Below, piece after piece: positions 25,426-33,857 of a stretch of 55,201 nucleotides of DNA (position 1 is its first letter; each line of letters begins with the position of its first letter). The DNA comes from Deltaproteobacteria bacterium (GTDB lineage Bacteria > Desulfobacterota > Binatia > HRBIN30 > CADEER01). Under the pieces are notes generated by a model. It did not search any database. It was not told the DNA's origin and saw only the letters and a list, made by a program, of their open reading frames with translations. Both the position numbers and the translations under genes were made by a program. The stretch spans positions 1 to 55,201 of the forward strand of contig JAJCZJ010000103.1 of the NCBI GenBank assembly GCA_029262455.1, in the 5' to 3' direction.

Positions 25426-27638
25426 GACCCAAAGTGTACGCGTCCGTCAACGCGGCGTCTCGCCGTCTTCGGTCTCTGCTGATTTGCCACAACCTCGACC
25501 CTTTCGATCCGCAACGGATCGGGAAACTCGCGCATCCCCTGTCGCAAACCGACGACGAGATCGTACATCCCCGGTTTTGGTAACGCCACGATCAGGGAAG
25601 TTGACGACGTTTCACCCGGGCCAAGGTCGTACCCCATGCGCCGGCCCAACTGCCCAACACGCTTTTCGGTTTCCCCCACCGGCTGCCAATACCAGTACCA
25701 TCCCACAGCCTTCGATGAATCCAGCACCAGTACCGGCCAGGTACGATCCCCGCGGTTGCGCGCCGTCACGCGAAGTCGCGCGCTGCCAATGCGGCGCGAA
25801 AGTTTCGCACCTTCCCGCAATAGCCCGTTCTCCTCGTCGACTAGCCGAATCTCCGCGCGCATCGCTGCGACCGGCAGCGGATCCGTCAATACGCCGAGCA
25901 CGGTGGTCGCCCCATCCCGATCGCCGACCAAACGCTCGAGCAGGTCAGCGTTCCCCGGAGCGACTTCAAACAAATCATCTGTCCCATAAGTGCCAATCAA
26001 CTTCACCGATTCTTGCTCTTTCCACAGTTTCAGGTCCGGAGCCGTGAGCGAAGCCCGATGAACGACGACATAACGCAAGCCAGTGAGCCGGCGAAGCAGA
26101 TCGATGGCGCGCGGCTCGGGTAGGGCACGCGCGACAGCCATCACCAGCCGATAGGAGTCCGGTCGGTACCCAGTGTAACCATTGAGAACATCATGACGGT
26201 GAAAGATGCTGAGGTAGGAGTACCGCGCCTCCAGCCGCCCATGGGAGTTGGATTCCAACCAACCACCCGGCAACTCGAGCAGCGTCCCCGGCTCCAACTC
26301 CCGCAGTGCGTGATAGACGCGAGGAATCGTCTCCAGCACCGGCATCTCTTGCGCGCGAAAGCGAAAGTGAAAGAGGCCGAACTCCACGGCCACAAGGAGG
26401 GCAAGGGCCGAGGTCAGCACCAACCCCGCATTCCGACCAAGGGCCCGCAACAGGACATCCAAGCCTAAACCAGCGAGCGCCGCCACCCCAACCAATACCC
26501 CCAGCCCAAACCGGCCTGGCGCGCGAATCGAGGAAAATCCAGGGAGCCATCGCGCCATCGTCTCAAAGGGCTTGCCCCAAAAAATCGCGTCCGGATTGCT
26601 GCTTGGGCCCATCGCCAGCAAGTAAGCCACCAGCATCGCCAGTAGGAGACCCACCACCGACGGCCCGCGCTTGGCTCGCAATCCCGCCACGATGCCGACG
26701 AGCGCGAAAAGCAGAGGAACAATGCCGACGTAGTACTCGAGCCCAAAACGCAGCCACTTCCAATTCCGTACGGCAATCGGCGGATACAGATAGGAGGCCC
26801 AGCTGAGATTCGACATCAAGACGATCCCACGTTTCGAAATTCCCTGGAGATCTCCGCTCGCCGCCAGCTCGAAATAAGGCATCGCGACCACCAGCAGGAC
26901 AACTCCTGCCAAACCACCCCCCACCAGAACGACAGCAGCGTTTCGCAAGGGTGGCAAGCCACGTCCTGAGAGCACCCCCAGAATGTAGGCTCCGACGAAA
27001 AAAATCGACACGTAAGCAAGGTAAAACGACGTCAACATCTGAAGAGCAAAGAAGACGCCAAACAGACATGCGTCGCGCCCCCGTCCGAAGGTCAGCGATC
27101 GATCGAGGAAGAGTAACGCCAGCGGAAGATACTGCACCGCTGATACGTGCGGCGCATGCACCGCAAAGTACCGCGCCGGAAAAGTCGCGTACACAAATGC
27201 ACCGAAGAGCGAGGCCAGAATCGACACGCCCCAATGGCGTAGGAGAAGGTACATGGCGACACCGCACATCGTGACGTTGAAAAGCAGAGTCGTCTGGAGC
27301 GCGAGGATCGGGTTGCCCGTGGTTAGGTAGACCGGAGCGAAACTCAGCTGCTGGCTCAACAGGTGTTCCGAACGAGCGATCGGCTGCAAATCTGGATGGA
27401 ACGTTTGTCCCGCAAACAGATCCCAAGGATGCGAACTCAGGTTCTCGGCAACAGTCGACAGAATCCAGAGGATCAACTCGACGTCGACGATGAGGTGAGC
27501 AGAAAAAGGGAGAAACACGTCGCGGGAAGGGTGAGTAAAGACGGGCCAATAGAGAAAATAGCTCAGCAGCAAAAACAGCAGCGTCACCGGCGCCGTCTCC
27601 CGCCAGAGCATTTCTCGCAATCGAACCATCTCAGCCAA
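25422..27638 (-). CDS. Large GT-C-like polytopic membrane protein, paralog 4
   Basis: This 738-residue family member has a variant first loop, LFAGQTFHPDLQ then SEHLLSQQLSFAPVYLTTGNPILALQ, instead of LFDANIFHPAP, so the DAN acid is missing while SEH is kept. It then has many TM segments, GFSSIRAPGRFGLG, FHRHDVLNGYTGYRPDS, LLRRLTGLRYVVVHR and the C-terminal sandwich (TWPVL, WYWYWQPVG, YDLGPGETS, DLVVGLRQGMREF). It is the first gene of the overlapping trio with the SGNH gene and paralog 3, and is divergent from the GT2-methyltransferase fusion at 27797. Confidence 0.86.
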   Translation of the reverse strand: MAEMVRLREMLWRETAPVTLLFLLLSYFLYWPVFTHPSRDVFLPFSAHLIVDVELILWILSTVAENLSSHPWDLFAGQTFHPDLQPIARSEHLLSQQLSFAPVYLTTGNPILALQTTLLFNVTMCGVAMYLLLRHWGVSILASLFGAFVYATFPARYFAVHAPHVSAVQYLPLALLFLDRSLTFGRGRDACLFGVFFALQMLTSFYLAYVSIFFVGAYILGVLSGRGLPPLRNAAVVLVGGGLAGVVLLVVAMPYFELAASGDLQGISKRGIVLMSNLSWASYLYPPIAVRNWKWLRFGLEYYVGIVPLLFALVGIVAGLRAKRGPSVVGLLLAMLVAYLLAMGPSSNPDAIFWGKPFETMARWLPGFSSIRAPGRFGLGVLVGVAALAGLGLDVLLRALGRNAGLVLTSALALLVAVEFGLFHFRFRAQEMPVLETIPRVYHALRELEPGTLLELPGGWLESNSHGRLEARYSYLSIFHRHDVLNGYTGYRPDSYRLVMAVARALPEPRAIDLLRRLTGLRYVVVHRASLTAPDLKLWKEQESVKLIGTYGTDDLFEVAPGNADLLERLVGDRDGATTVLGVLTDPLPVAAMRAEIRLVDEENGLLREGAKLSRRIGSARLRVTARNRGDRTWPVLVLDSSKAVGWYWYWQPVGETEKRVGQLGRRMGYDLGPGETSSTSLIVALPKPGMYDLVVGLRQGMREFPDPLRIERVEVVANQQRPKTARRRVDGRVHFGS

Positions 27639-27796
27639 CGACCCTACAGACTCAGCCCAGATTTTTCATGAATTCTGCCCGGGCTCACCCTCACCAATCA
27701 CAGGCTCGCAAGCCGTCGGCCCATCAACGACTCTTCTCAGAAGACTGCCGTGCCTAGCTTGCACCAATCTTGATTTCAGCCCATACATTCGTTCCG

Positions 27797-29266
27797 ATGG
27801 CCGATCATCTCTTGTCAGTAATCATGCCTGTTTTCAACGAGCGCCACACGCTACGAACGATTGTCGAACGTGTGCGAGCAGTCCCGATCCGCAAAGAAAT
27901 CCTGCTGGTCGACGACGCGTCGGATGACGGGACCCGTGAAGTCATCGAAAAAATCGTCTCCGAGTGGCCCGATGAGAGTGACAACCGGCTGCACGTCTTC
28001 TACCAGGAAGAGAACGCAGGCAAAGGGGCTGCCGTCCGACGCGCGATCGAGCACGTTAAAGGCGATATCACACTCATCCAGGACGCCGACCTCGAGTACG
28101 ACCCCGAAGAGTACCCGCAGCTGCTCGATCCGATTGTCAGCGGCAAAGCAGACGTGGTCTACGGCTCGCGCTTCTTGGGCGGTCCGAGGCGTGTCCTATT
28201 CTTCCGCCACACGATGGGAAATAAGCTGCTCACGTTTCTCTCGAATCTTTGTACGGATCTGAACCTGACCGACATGGAGACGTGCTACAAAGTTTTCCGC
28301 ACCGATATCCTCAGGCGACTCAACCTGCAGTCCAACCGTTTCGGGATCGAGCCCGAGATCACAGCCAAGCTCGCCAAAATGGGCTGTCGCATCTACGAGA
28401 TCCCGATCAGCTACCACGGGCGCGAGTACTGGGAAGGAAAAAAGATCGGATGGCGCGACGGCTTCGCCGCTATCTGGACGATCCTCAAATACTCCTTCAC
28501 CGACGACGACAGCATCGATGACCCCGGATTCGTTACGCTACGTCGGCTTCGCCGCGCCAAGCGTTACAACGATTGGGTCTGGTCGCTTCTCGAACCGTAT
28601 GTCGGCAAGCGCGTTCTCGAGGTCGGCTGCGGAGTCGGCAACTTCACACATTACCTTCGCCACCGCGACTACGTCCTCGCCACAGACAACAACGAGGAGT
28701 ATCTCAAGTTGGTCGGCAGCGAGATGGAACACATGGAGAACGTGTCCGTGGAGAACATCGACTGGGAACACGCCGATTTCGACGCTCTGCGAGCACACCA
28801 TTTCGATACCATCGTTTGCCTCAACGTCCTGGAGCACATCGAAAACGACGCCGGAGCCCTCGCATCTTTTGCCGCGATCCTCGAACCCGGGGGCAACCTC
28901 GTGTTGCAGGTTCCCGCCATGCAGAGCATCTACGGGGGGATCGATCGCGCCATCGGCCACTACCGACGTTACGAGCGCGACACTCTGCTTCCCCTTCTGC
29001 AAGAAGCCGGATTCGAAATCGAGCACCAGCGCTACTTCAACGTCCCCGGCGTGCTCGGCTGGTGGGTCAACGCCAAGCTGCTCGGTCGAACGGCAGTCCC
29101 CGGTGTTCAGGCCCGGCTGGTAAACTTCCTCGTACCACTGCTGCGACTCGAACAACAGATCAAGCCCTCATTCGGAATGGCATTGATTGCGATCGGCAAG
29201 CGGAAGGACGACGCCGCCGGTTCGCCCGCATCGTTCGTCCTGCCCGACCGATCCGCTGCCCACTGA
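27797..29266 (+). CDS. Fused family 2 glycosyltransferase and SAM methyltransferase
   Basis: This 489-residue protein has two domains. Residues 1-235 form a GT2 domain of the polyprenyl-phosphate glucosyltransferase type: SVIMPVFNERHTL, ILLVDDASDDGT, the metal motif QDADLEYDPEEYP at 95-107, and SYHGREYWEGKKIGWRDG. From about 255 a class I methyltransferase follows, with VLEVGCGVGNF (273-283) and FDTIVCLNVLEHIE. The GT2 half could make a lipid-linked hexose; the methyltransferase half could modify the same product. ATG 27797 is chosen since the GT2 core begins five residues later; a TTG at 27770 is less likely. The upstream gap has a small inverted repeat at 27732-27744. Confidence 0.9.
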   Translation: MADHLLSVIMPVFNERHTLRTIVERVRAVPIRKEILLVDDASDDGTREVIEKIVSEWPDESDNRLHVFYQEENAGKGAAVRRAIEHVKGDITLIQDADLEYDPEEYPQLLDPIVSGKADVVYGSRFLGGPRRVLFFRHTMGNKLLTFLSNLCTDLNLTDMETCYKVFRTDILRRLNLQSNRFGIEPEITAKLAKMGCRIYEIPISYHGREYWEGKKIGWRDGFAAIWTILKYSFTDDDSIDDPGFVTLRRLRRAKRYNDWVWSLLEPYVGKRVLEVGCGVGNFTHYLRHRDYVLATDNNEEYLKLVGSEMEHMENVSVENIDWEHADFDALRAHHFDTIVCLNVLEHIENDAGALASFAAILEPGGNLVLQVPAMQSIYGGIDRAIGHYRRYERDTLLPLLQEAGFEIEHQRYFNVPGVLGWWVNAKLLGRTAVPGVQARLVNFLVPLLRLEQQIKPSFGMALIAIGKRKDDAAGSPASFVLPDRSAAH

Positions 29267-29289
29267 CCACTCGATCTACCGCGCCCCCT

Positions 29290-31494
29290 TCAGTCGGAGA
29301 CCACGGGCGCCGGCGGCCAAGCTGATATAACGATTCCGTCGATTGCTGCGCCGCTAGCAAACCTGGCGTCCCCCTGGCGCAAGCCGATCTCGAGCCGATA
29401 GTCGCCGGCCAACCTCGGCACCGGGAGTTTCGCGGAGAAGCGCAGGGTACTCTGCGCCGCGACATCGTAGGGAAGCGGTAGCAGCCCTGTTGCCCCCGCA
29501 TCGCCGGCCCCCAGCCAACGGTATTCGATCATCACGGCTTCCTCCGGCTCGCGGGTCAACACCGGCCACGGTACCGAAGAATCGTTGCGAACTTCGAACT
29601 CGACCCGGGTTGGAAACCGTTGCGGAATCACCCTCGCCCGCAGCCCTGGCCCGACGATTTCGACGCCGCCGAGACGCTCGGCTGGATCGAGCCCACGTGA
29701 AACGTTGCCCAAGACCGTCAATCCGCGTGCCGCACCCGAAACGACTGCCTCGGACAGGTCCGCCTCTACAGCTTCGGCGACGCCAAACAGTGCGTTCCCC
29801 TTCCCCATCGAAAGCGGCACGAGACCGTCGGGCTCGCGCCACCGTTCGCGTTCGGCGGGCCGCAGTTCCGGGAAGTGAACGATCACATACTTCAGCCCCG
29901 TCATCCGCTGAAGGAGGCGAAGCGGCTGATCGCCCGGCAACATCTGAGCAATGCGCTTGATCACCGCGGCCGAACGCGGTGGGTATCCCGTGTATCCGTT
30001 CAGCAACGGACGCCAATGAAACGTGCTCATGTACATGTAGCGCGCTTCGCGGTCCGCACCGCGCGTATCCGGGTCGCCTTGTAGCGCAATCGGGATCTCG
30101 AGCAACGGCCCAGAGTCTGCTCGCTCGAGTTCTCGGTACACCGCGGGAATCGCGTCAGCGGCTACCACCTTGCGGATTCGAGGGACGTACGCCAGATGTC
30201 CAAAATCCACCGAGGTGACAAGCACGGCGAGCAAGAGGGCGAAGTGCCGCCCCCGTCGCGACGGAAGTGCATCGAGGGCGGCCTGCATCCCAATCCCGGC
30301 GAGGGCGGCGACACCAAGCACAAATCCGAAAGTGAAGCGCAATGGCACGCGCATCGCCGAAAAACCCGGTACGACCGAATTCGCAAGCCGATACGGTAGC
30401 GGTATCGAAACGTCGCCGACCACGAGAGTCGGCCCCAGCGCGAGGATGTACATCGCCACACAAACGCCCATCGATACAAACACCGGTAGAGACAAATTCG
30501 TCCGGCGTCGCAGAGCCACAGCCAACGCCAAACACCCCAACAGAGTCGGAACAATCCCGAGATAGCCGGAGCCGATCTTGGCGCCACCGGCGCCTGGACG
30601 CGTCCAGTATGTCGCCAGAGGACGCGCGGAAAATGCGGTCAGTACTGCCTCTGAGTGAGTCGGGATCGCACCGCTTCCCGCAAGCGAAAGATAAGGTAAC
30701 GAGAGGAGCCCCATCAGCACAAAGACTGCACCAAGCGCAATCAAGCCCGCGGCCCACTTCACTGGTTGACCGGTTCGCTGCCGATACCAAAGCGCTACCA
30801 GTCCGTACACGCCAATCGTCGCTGCCGACAGGTAGGCGAGATAGAACGAACAAAGCATCTGTAGCAACAGCAGCGCCGCAAACGGTAGCGCATCACGGAG
30901 GCGACCTCGGTCGAGGGTTCGATCCAGATAAATCAATGCCAGCGGAAGGTACGGCACCGCCACGAGCTGTAGTGCGTGGATCGTCAGGTAGCGCGTCGGG
31001 CAGTAGCCGTAGACGAACCCCGCAAACATTGCAGCCAAGATACCGACACCCCAGTGCCTGAGCAGCGCGTACATTGCCACGCCACACAGGGTCACCGACG
31101 CCAAGCGAGTGAACTGAATCGCCAGCGCGGGATCACCAGACAGTGCGTAAACCGGAGCGAAAAGCGGGAGGTGGCCGAGCATATGCTCAGAACCCGCCAA
31201 CGTCTGTGGCGCCGGATGGAAGATGTTGGCGTCAAACAAACGCCAGGGCGCCGTCCACAGGGCGTGACAGTCCCAGCTGAGAATCCAAGTGATCAGGTCG
31301 CCGTCGGCATTCAAGGCACCAGGAGTCTCGAACACCGCGCCTGGCCCGGCGACGATCGCTCCCCAATACAACCAGATCGTAACCATCGAATAGGCCAACA
31401 CCACCGCGAGGGCCTCGCCGAGCCGGGAACCCCTCATTCGCAAGTGACCCGACGCGCGACGATTGACGGTGGCGGCCGGAACCGCTGCACCCAC
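29290..31494 (-). CDS. Large GT-C-like polytopic membrane protein, paralog 5
   Basis: This 734-residue family member has LFDANIFHPAP and SEHMLGHLPLFAPVYALSGDPALAIQ, about a dozen TM segments, GFSAMRVPLRFTFG, FHWRPLLNGYTGYPPRS, LLQRMTGLKYVIVHF and the C-terminal sandwich (PWPVL, EYRWLGAG, LPYDVAAQS, YRLEIGLRQGDARF). The start is GTG 31494, supported by a GAGGAG Shine-Dalgarno eight bases upstream (31503-31508). The open frame extends to 31527, directly after the stop of paralog 6, and an ATG at 31437 is a third option. It is co-directional with paralog 6, forming a tandem pair. Confidence 0.85.
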   Translation of the reverse strand: MGAAVPAATVNRRASGHLRMRGSRLGEALAVVLAYSMVTIWLYWGAIVAGPGAVFETPGALNADGDLITWILSWDCHALWTAPWRLFDANIFHPAPQTLAGSEHMLGHLPLFAPVYALSGDPALAIQFTRLASVTLCGVAMYALLRHWGVGILAAMFAGFVYGYCPTRYLTIHALQLVAVPYLPLALIYLDRTLDRGRLRDALPFAALLLLQMLCSFYLAYLSAATIGVYGLVALWYRQRTGQPVKWAAGLIALGAVFVLMGLLSLPYLSLAGSGAIPTHSEAVLTAFSARPLATYWTRPGAGGAKIGSGYLGIVPTLLGCLALAVALRRRTNLSLPVFVSMGVCVAMYILALGPTLVVGDVSIPLPYRLANSVVPGFSAMRVPLRFTFGFVLGVAALAGIGMQAALDALPSRRGRHFALLLAVLVTSVDFGHLAYVPRIRKVVAADAIPAVYRELERADSGPLLEIPIALQGDPDTRGADREARYMYMSTFHWRPLLNGYTGYPPRSAAVIKRIAQMLPGDQPLRLLQRMTGLKYVIVHFPELRPAERERWREPDGLVPLSMGKGNALFGVAEAVEADLSEAVVSGAARGLTVLGNVSRGLDPAERLGGVEIVGPGLRARVIPQRFPTRVEFEVRNDSSVPWPVLTREPEEAVMIEYRWLGAGDAGATGLLPLPYDVAAQSTLRFSAKLPVPRLAGDYRLEIGLRQGDARFASGAAIDGIVISAWPPAPVVSD

Positions 31495-31502
31495 ATGCAG
31501 CA

Positions 31503-31508
31503 CTCCTC
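31503..31508 (-). promoter_or_regulatory. Ribosome binding site deciding the start of paralog 5
   Basis: The minus strand reads GAGGAG, eight bases before GTG at 31494. Strong Shine-Dalgarno sequences are rare in this window, so this one is useful for choosing among three in-frame starts (31527, 31494, 31437). Confidence 0.6.
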
Positions 31509-31527
31509 TGTCATTCTCACCGCACAC

Positions 31528-33738
31528 CTACCCCAGCGTAGGCCGCCCGAACGATCTCGCTTTGAGCTCAATCGTCGTCGATCCCAACGAGCGCGGGAAC
31601 ACGTGTTCCCCCTGCCGAACCTCGACTGTCAGTTCGTGGTCACCGCGGCCCATCGGCACGAAGCAACGAAGCCCTACTTCGACGCTCTCTCCTGGTTTCA
31701 GATCCCGGGGCAGGCGCCCGAGCGACGGCCCCCGCATCGGTCGGCCAACCAGCGGAGCCTCCTTCGTCGGCTTGCGCAGCCATCGGCATGCGACCATCAC
31801 TGCCAGATCGGGATCCTTCGCCAAACCGGGCCAGATGGTATCGGAATCGTTTGTTACCCGTAGGTACAGCGGTAGGATCGAGCGCGAAGTCACCGGGTCT
31901 GAGGGTCTATCTACGAACTCGATGTGCGCCCGCCGTCCCGACTCTGGAAGAATCTCCACAGGTGTACCCGCGATCGTCTTCGTGGCGGATCCATCGAGAA
32001 ACAATGGAATCAGATCCGCCTCTACATGTTTCTCTACCTCGAACAGCCAATCACCCCCCGCACGAGCAACCGCCACTAACCCGTGAGGATTCCGCCATGG
32101 TTCGACCGCGACCGGCCTCATCTCGTCAGTATGAACGAGAATGTAGCGCAATCCGGTACTACGACGCAGCAATCGCAGAGTCGTAGGGTCCGGAAGAACT
32201 TGCGTCATCGCAACTGCCACTTCGTAAGACGGTGGTGCATAGCCGCTGTATCCGTTGAGCAGGGGGAACCAGTGCTCGGCCGAAATCACAGTCCGCTCAC
32301 TCTCGCGCGCACTATCCGCCAACGGGTGGACCCCAACTCCGCCAACCGGCAACTCCAAAAGAGGTCCGACCGGCAAAGTGGCGATCGTCCGATAAATCGG
32401 CGGCAATTGATCCCCCAGAGGCGGCCTGTTGGCCACGTGCTCGAGGCCGAGCACGTCGTAGTCCCACGCCACGAAGAGCGAAACCACTCCGACAAGGGCT
32501 GCCCTTGCTGTGGAGCCAAGCCGAGTCCTCTGCATCAAGCATTCGATACCAAGCCCGCCAAGGCAACAGACCGCCAACGACACAAAGATCGAGAAGCGCC
32601 GTGGCACCCGCATCGCGGAGAATCCCGGCACCACATCGAGCGCCCACGCATACGGTAGAGTCCAGCGCTCTCCGGAAATTCGCAGCTCCGGGCCCAATCC
32701 GAGCACATAACTGACCCCAGCAATCGCGGCCATCCCCAACGCGGCCCAGCGGACCGACGCGGCACCAAATCGACTCCAACCGATGGCGCCGAGACAAAGA
32801 ACCGGCATGACCATTCCCAAATAGAATGGACCGCCGCGCCAGTACTGTTTCCAGAGGCCACTGCCATAGAGGATGATCCGACCGGTTCCGCGATAGCTCG
32901 GGATAAGCCCGGCGGTCTCGGAACGAATGTACGGAAGGCTGATCACCGCAAAAATCACCAGGGCCGCGATGCTTGTAGCCGCCAGCATCATGACTCCGCG
33001 GATCGGGACCCGACCTCGGCGGACCCACAACGCGGCAAACCCGTACGTGGCAAGGGCAAACACCGTCATAAACGCCAGGTAGTATGAACACAGCATCTGG
33101 AGCAGAAGGGCAACGCCAAAAAGAACCGCCCACCCGACTCTCGCCTCCCGCTCGGTGCGTTCGGAACCCAGAGTACGATCGAAACTAATGATCGCCAGCG
33201 GCAAATAGTAGACACCAATTAGGTGCGAGTGCGCCGCGAACCCCTGTATCGTTGGCCCGTAGACGAAGGCTGCCGCCGCCAGCAGCGCCGACGATCGACC
33301 CGCGCCCCAATGCAGCAGCAGCGCATAGATCGCAACTCCAGTCAGCGCAAAACACATCAACAGATGCATCTGAAAAGCGAAAACACCGTTCCCCGTGATT
33401 CCAAGCACTGGGCCAAAGACCGGAAGGTAGCCGAGCATGTGTTCCGAGGCGGCCAAGGACGCGGGCGCCGGATGAAAGATGTTGGCCCGAAAAAGATCAA
33501 GCGATCCAGAACTCAGCGTGTGCCAATCCCACGACAAGATCCACTGCGTCAGGTTGATATCCGGCCCGGTCATGGCCGCTCCCCTGCCCGTACTCTCATA
33601 GCGGAGAGACCAAGGGTCCGAAAAAACCGGGTGAAACAACGCCACCGTGGCGGCGGTGAACCCCAAGCACACCAAAAGAAGTTCACGCGCAGTCAGCGAA
33701 CGCGATCTGTCGTCCGATCGGGTGTTTTCTATCGTCAT
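31528..33738 (-). CDS. Large GT-C-like polytopic membrane protein, paralog 6
   Basis: This 736-residue family member has LFRANIFHPAP (Arg in place of Asp of the DAN motif) and SEHMLGYLPVFGPVLGITGN, many TM segments, GFSAMRVPRRFSIF, HWFPLLNGYSGYAPPS, LLRRSTGLRYILVHT and the C-terminal sandwich (IWPGL, CRWLRKP, LPRDLKPGESVEV, HELTVEVRQGEHVF). ATG 33738 is taken as the start because it places a short charged N-terminus before TM1; the open frame extends upstream to 33816. It is followed after 33 bp by paralog 5 and is divergent from the first sulfatase-like gene. Confidence 0.85.
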   Translation of the reverse strand: MTIENTRSDDRSRSLTARELLLVCLGFTAATVALFHPVFSDPWSLRYESTGRGAAMTGPDINLTQWILSWDWHTLSSGSLDLFRANIFHPAPASLAASEHMLGYLPVFGPVLGITGNGVFAFQMHLLMCFALTGVAIYALLLHWGAGRSSALLAAAAFVYGPTIQGFAAHSHLIGVYYLPLAIISFDRTLGSERTEREARVGWAVLFGVALLLQMLCSYYLAFMTVFALATYGFAALWVRRGRVPIRGVMMLAATSIAALVIFAVISLPYIRSETAGLIPSYRGTGRIILYGSGLWKQYWRGGPFYLGMVMPVLCLGAIGWSRFGAASVRWAALGMAAIAGVSYVLGLGPELRISGERWTLPYAWALDVVPGFSAMRVPRRFSIFVSLAVCCLGGLGIECLMQRTRLGSTARAALVGVVSLFVAWDYDVLGLEHVANRPPLGDQLPPIYRTIATLPVGPLLELPVGGVGVHPLADSARESERTVISAEHWFPLLNGYSGYAPPSYEVAVAMTQVLPDPTTLRLLRRSTGLRYILVHTDEMRPVAVEPWRNPHGLVAVARAGGDWLFEVEKHVEADLIPLFLDGSATKTIAGTPVEILPESGRRAHIEFVDRPSDPVTSRSILPLYLRVTNDSDTIWPGLAKDPDLAVMVACRWLRKPTKEAPLVGRPMRGPSLGRLPRDLKPGESVEVGLRCFVPMGRGDHELTVEVRQGEHVFPRSLGSTTIELKARSFGRPTLG

Positions 33739-33857
33739 CCCTGATTCGACGGTCCCAACTCGCACGGATCGAGCCCGCGTCAGCCGCAACCTGATCAAAA
33801 TGAAGGCGAGCGTCAACCTTGCACAACGCCGTCTTCTCTCACACTATCGACGATCTC

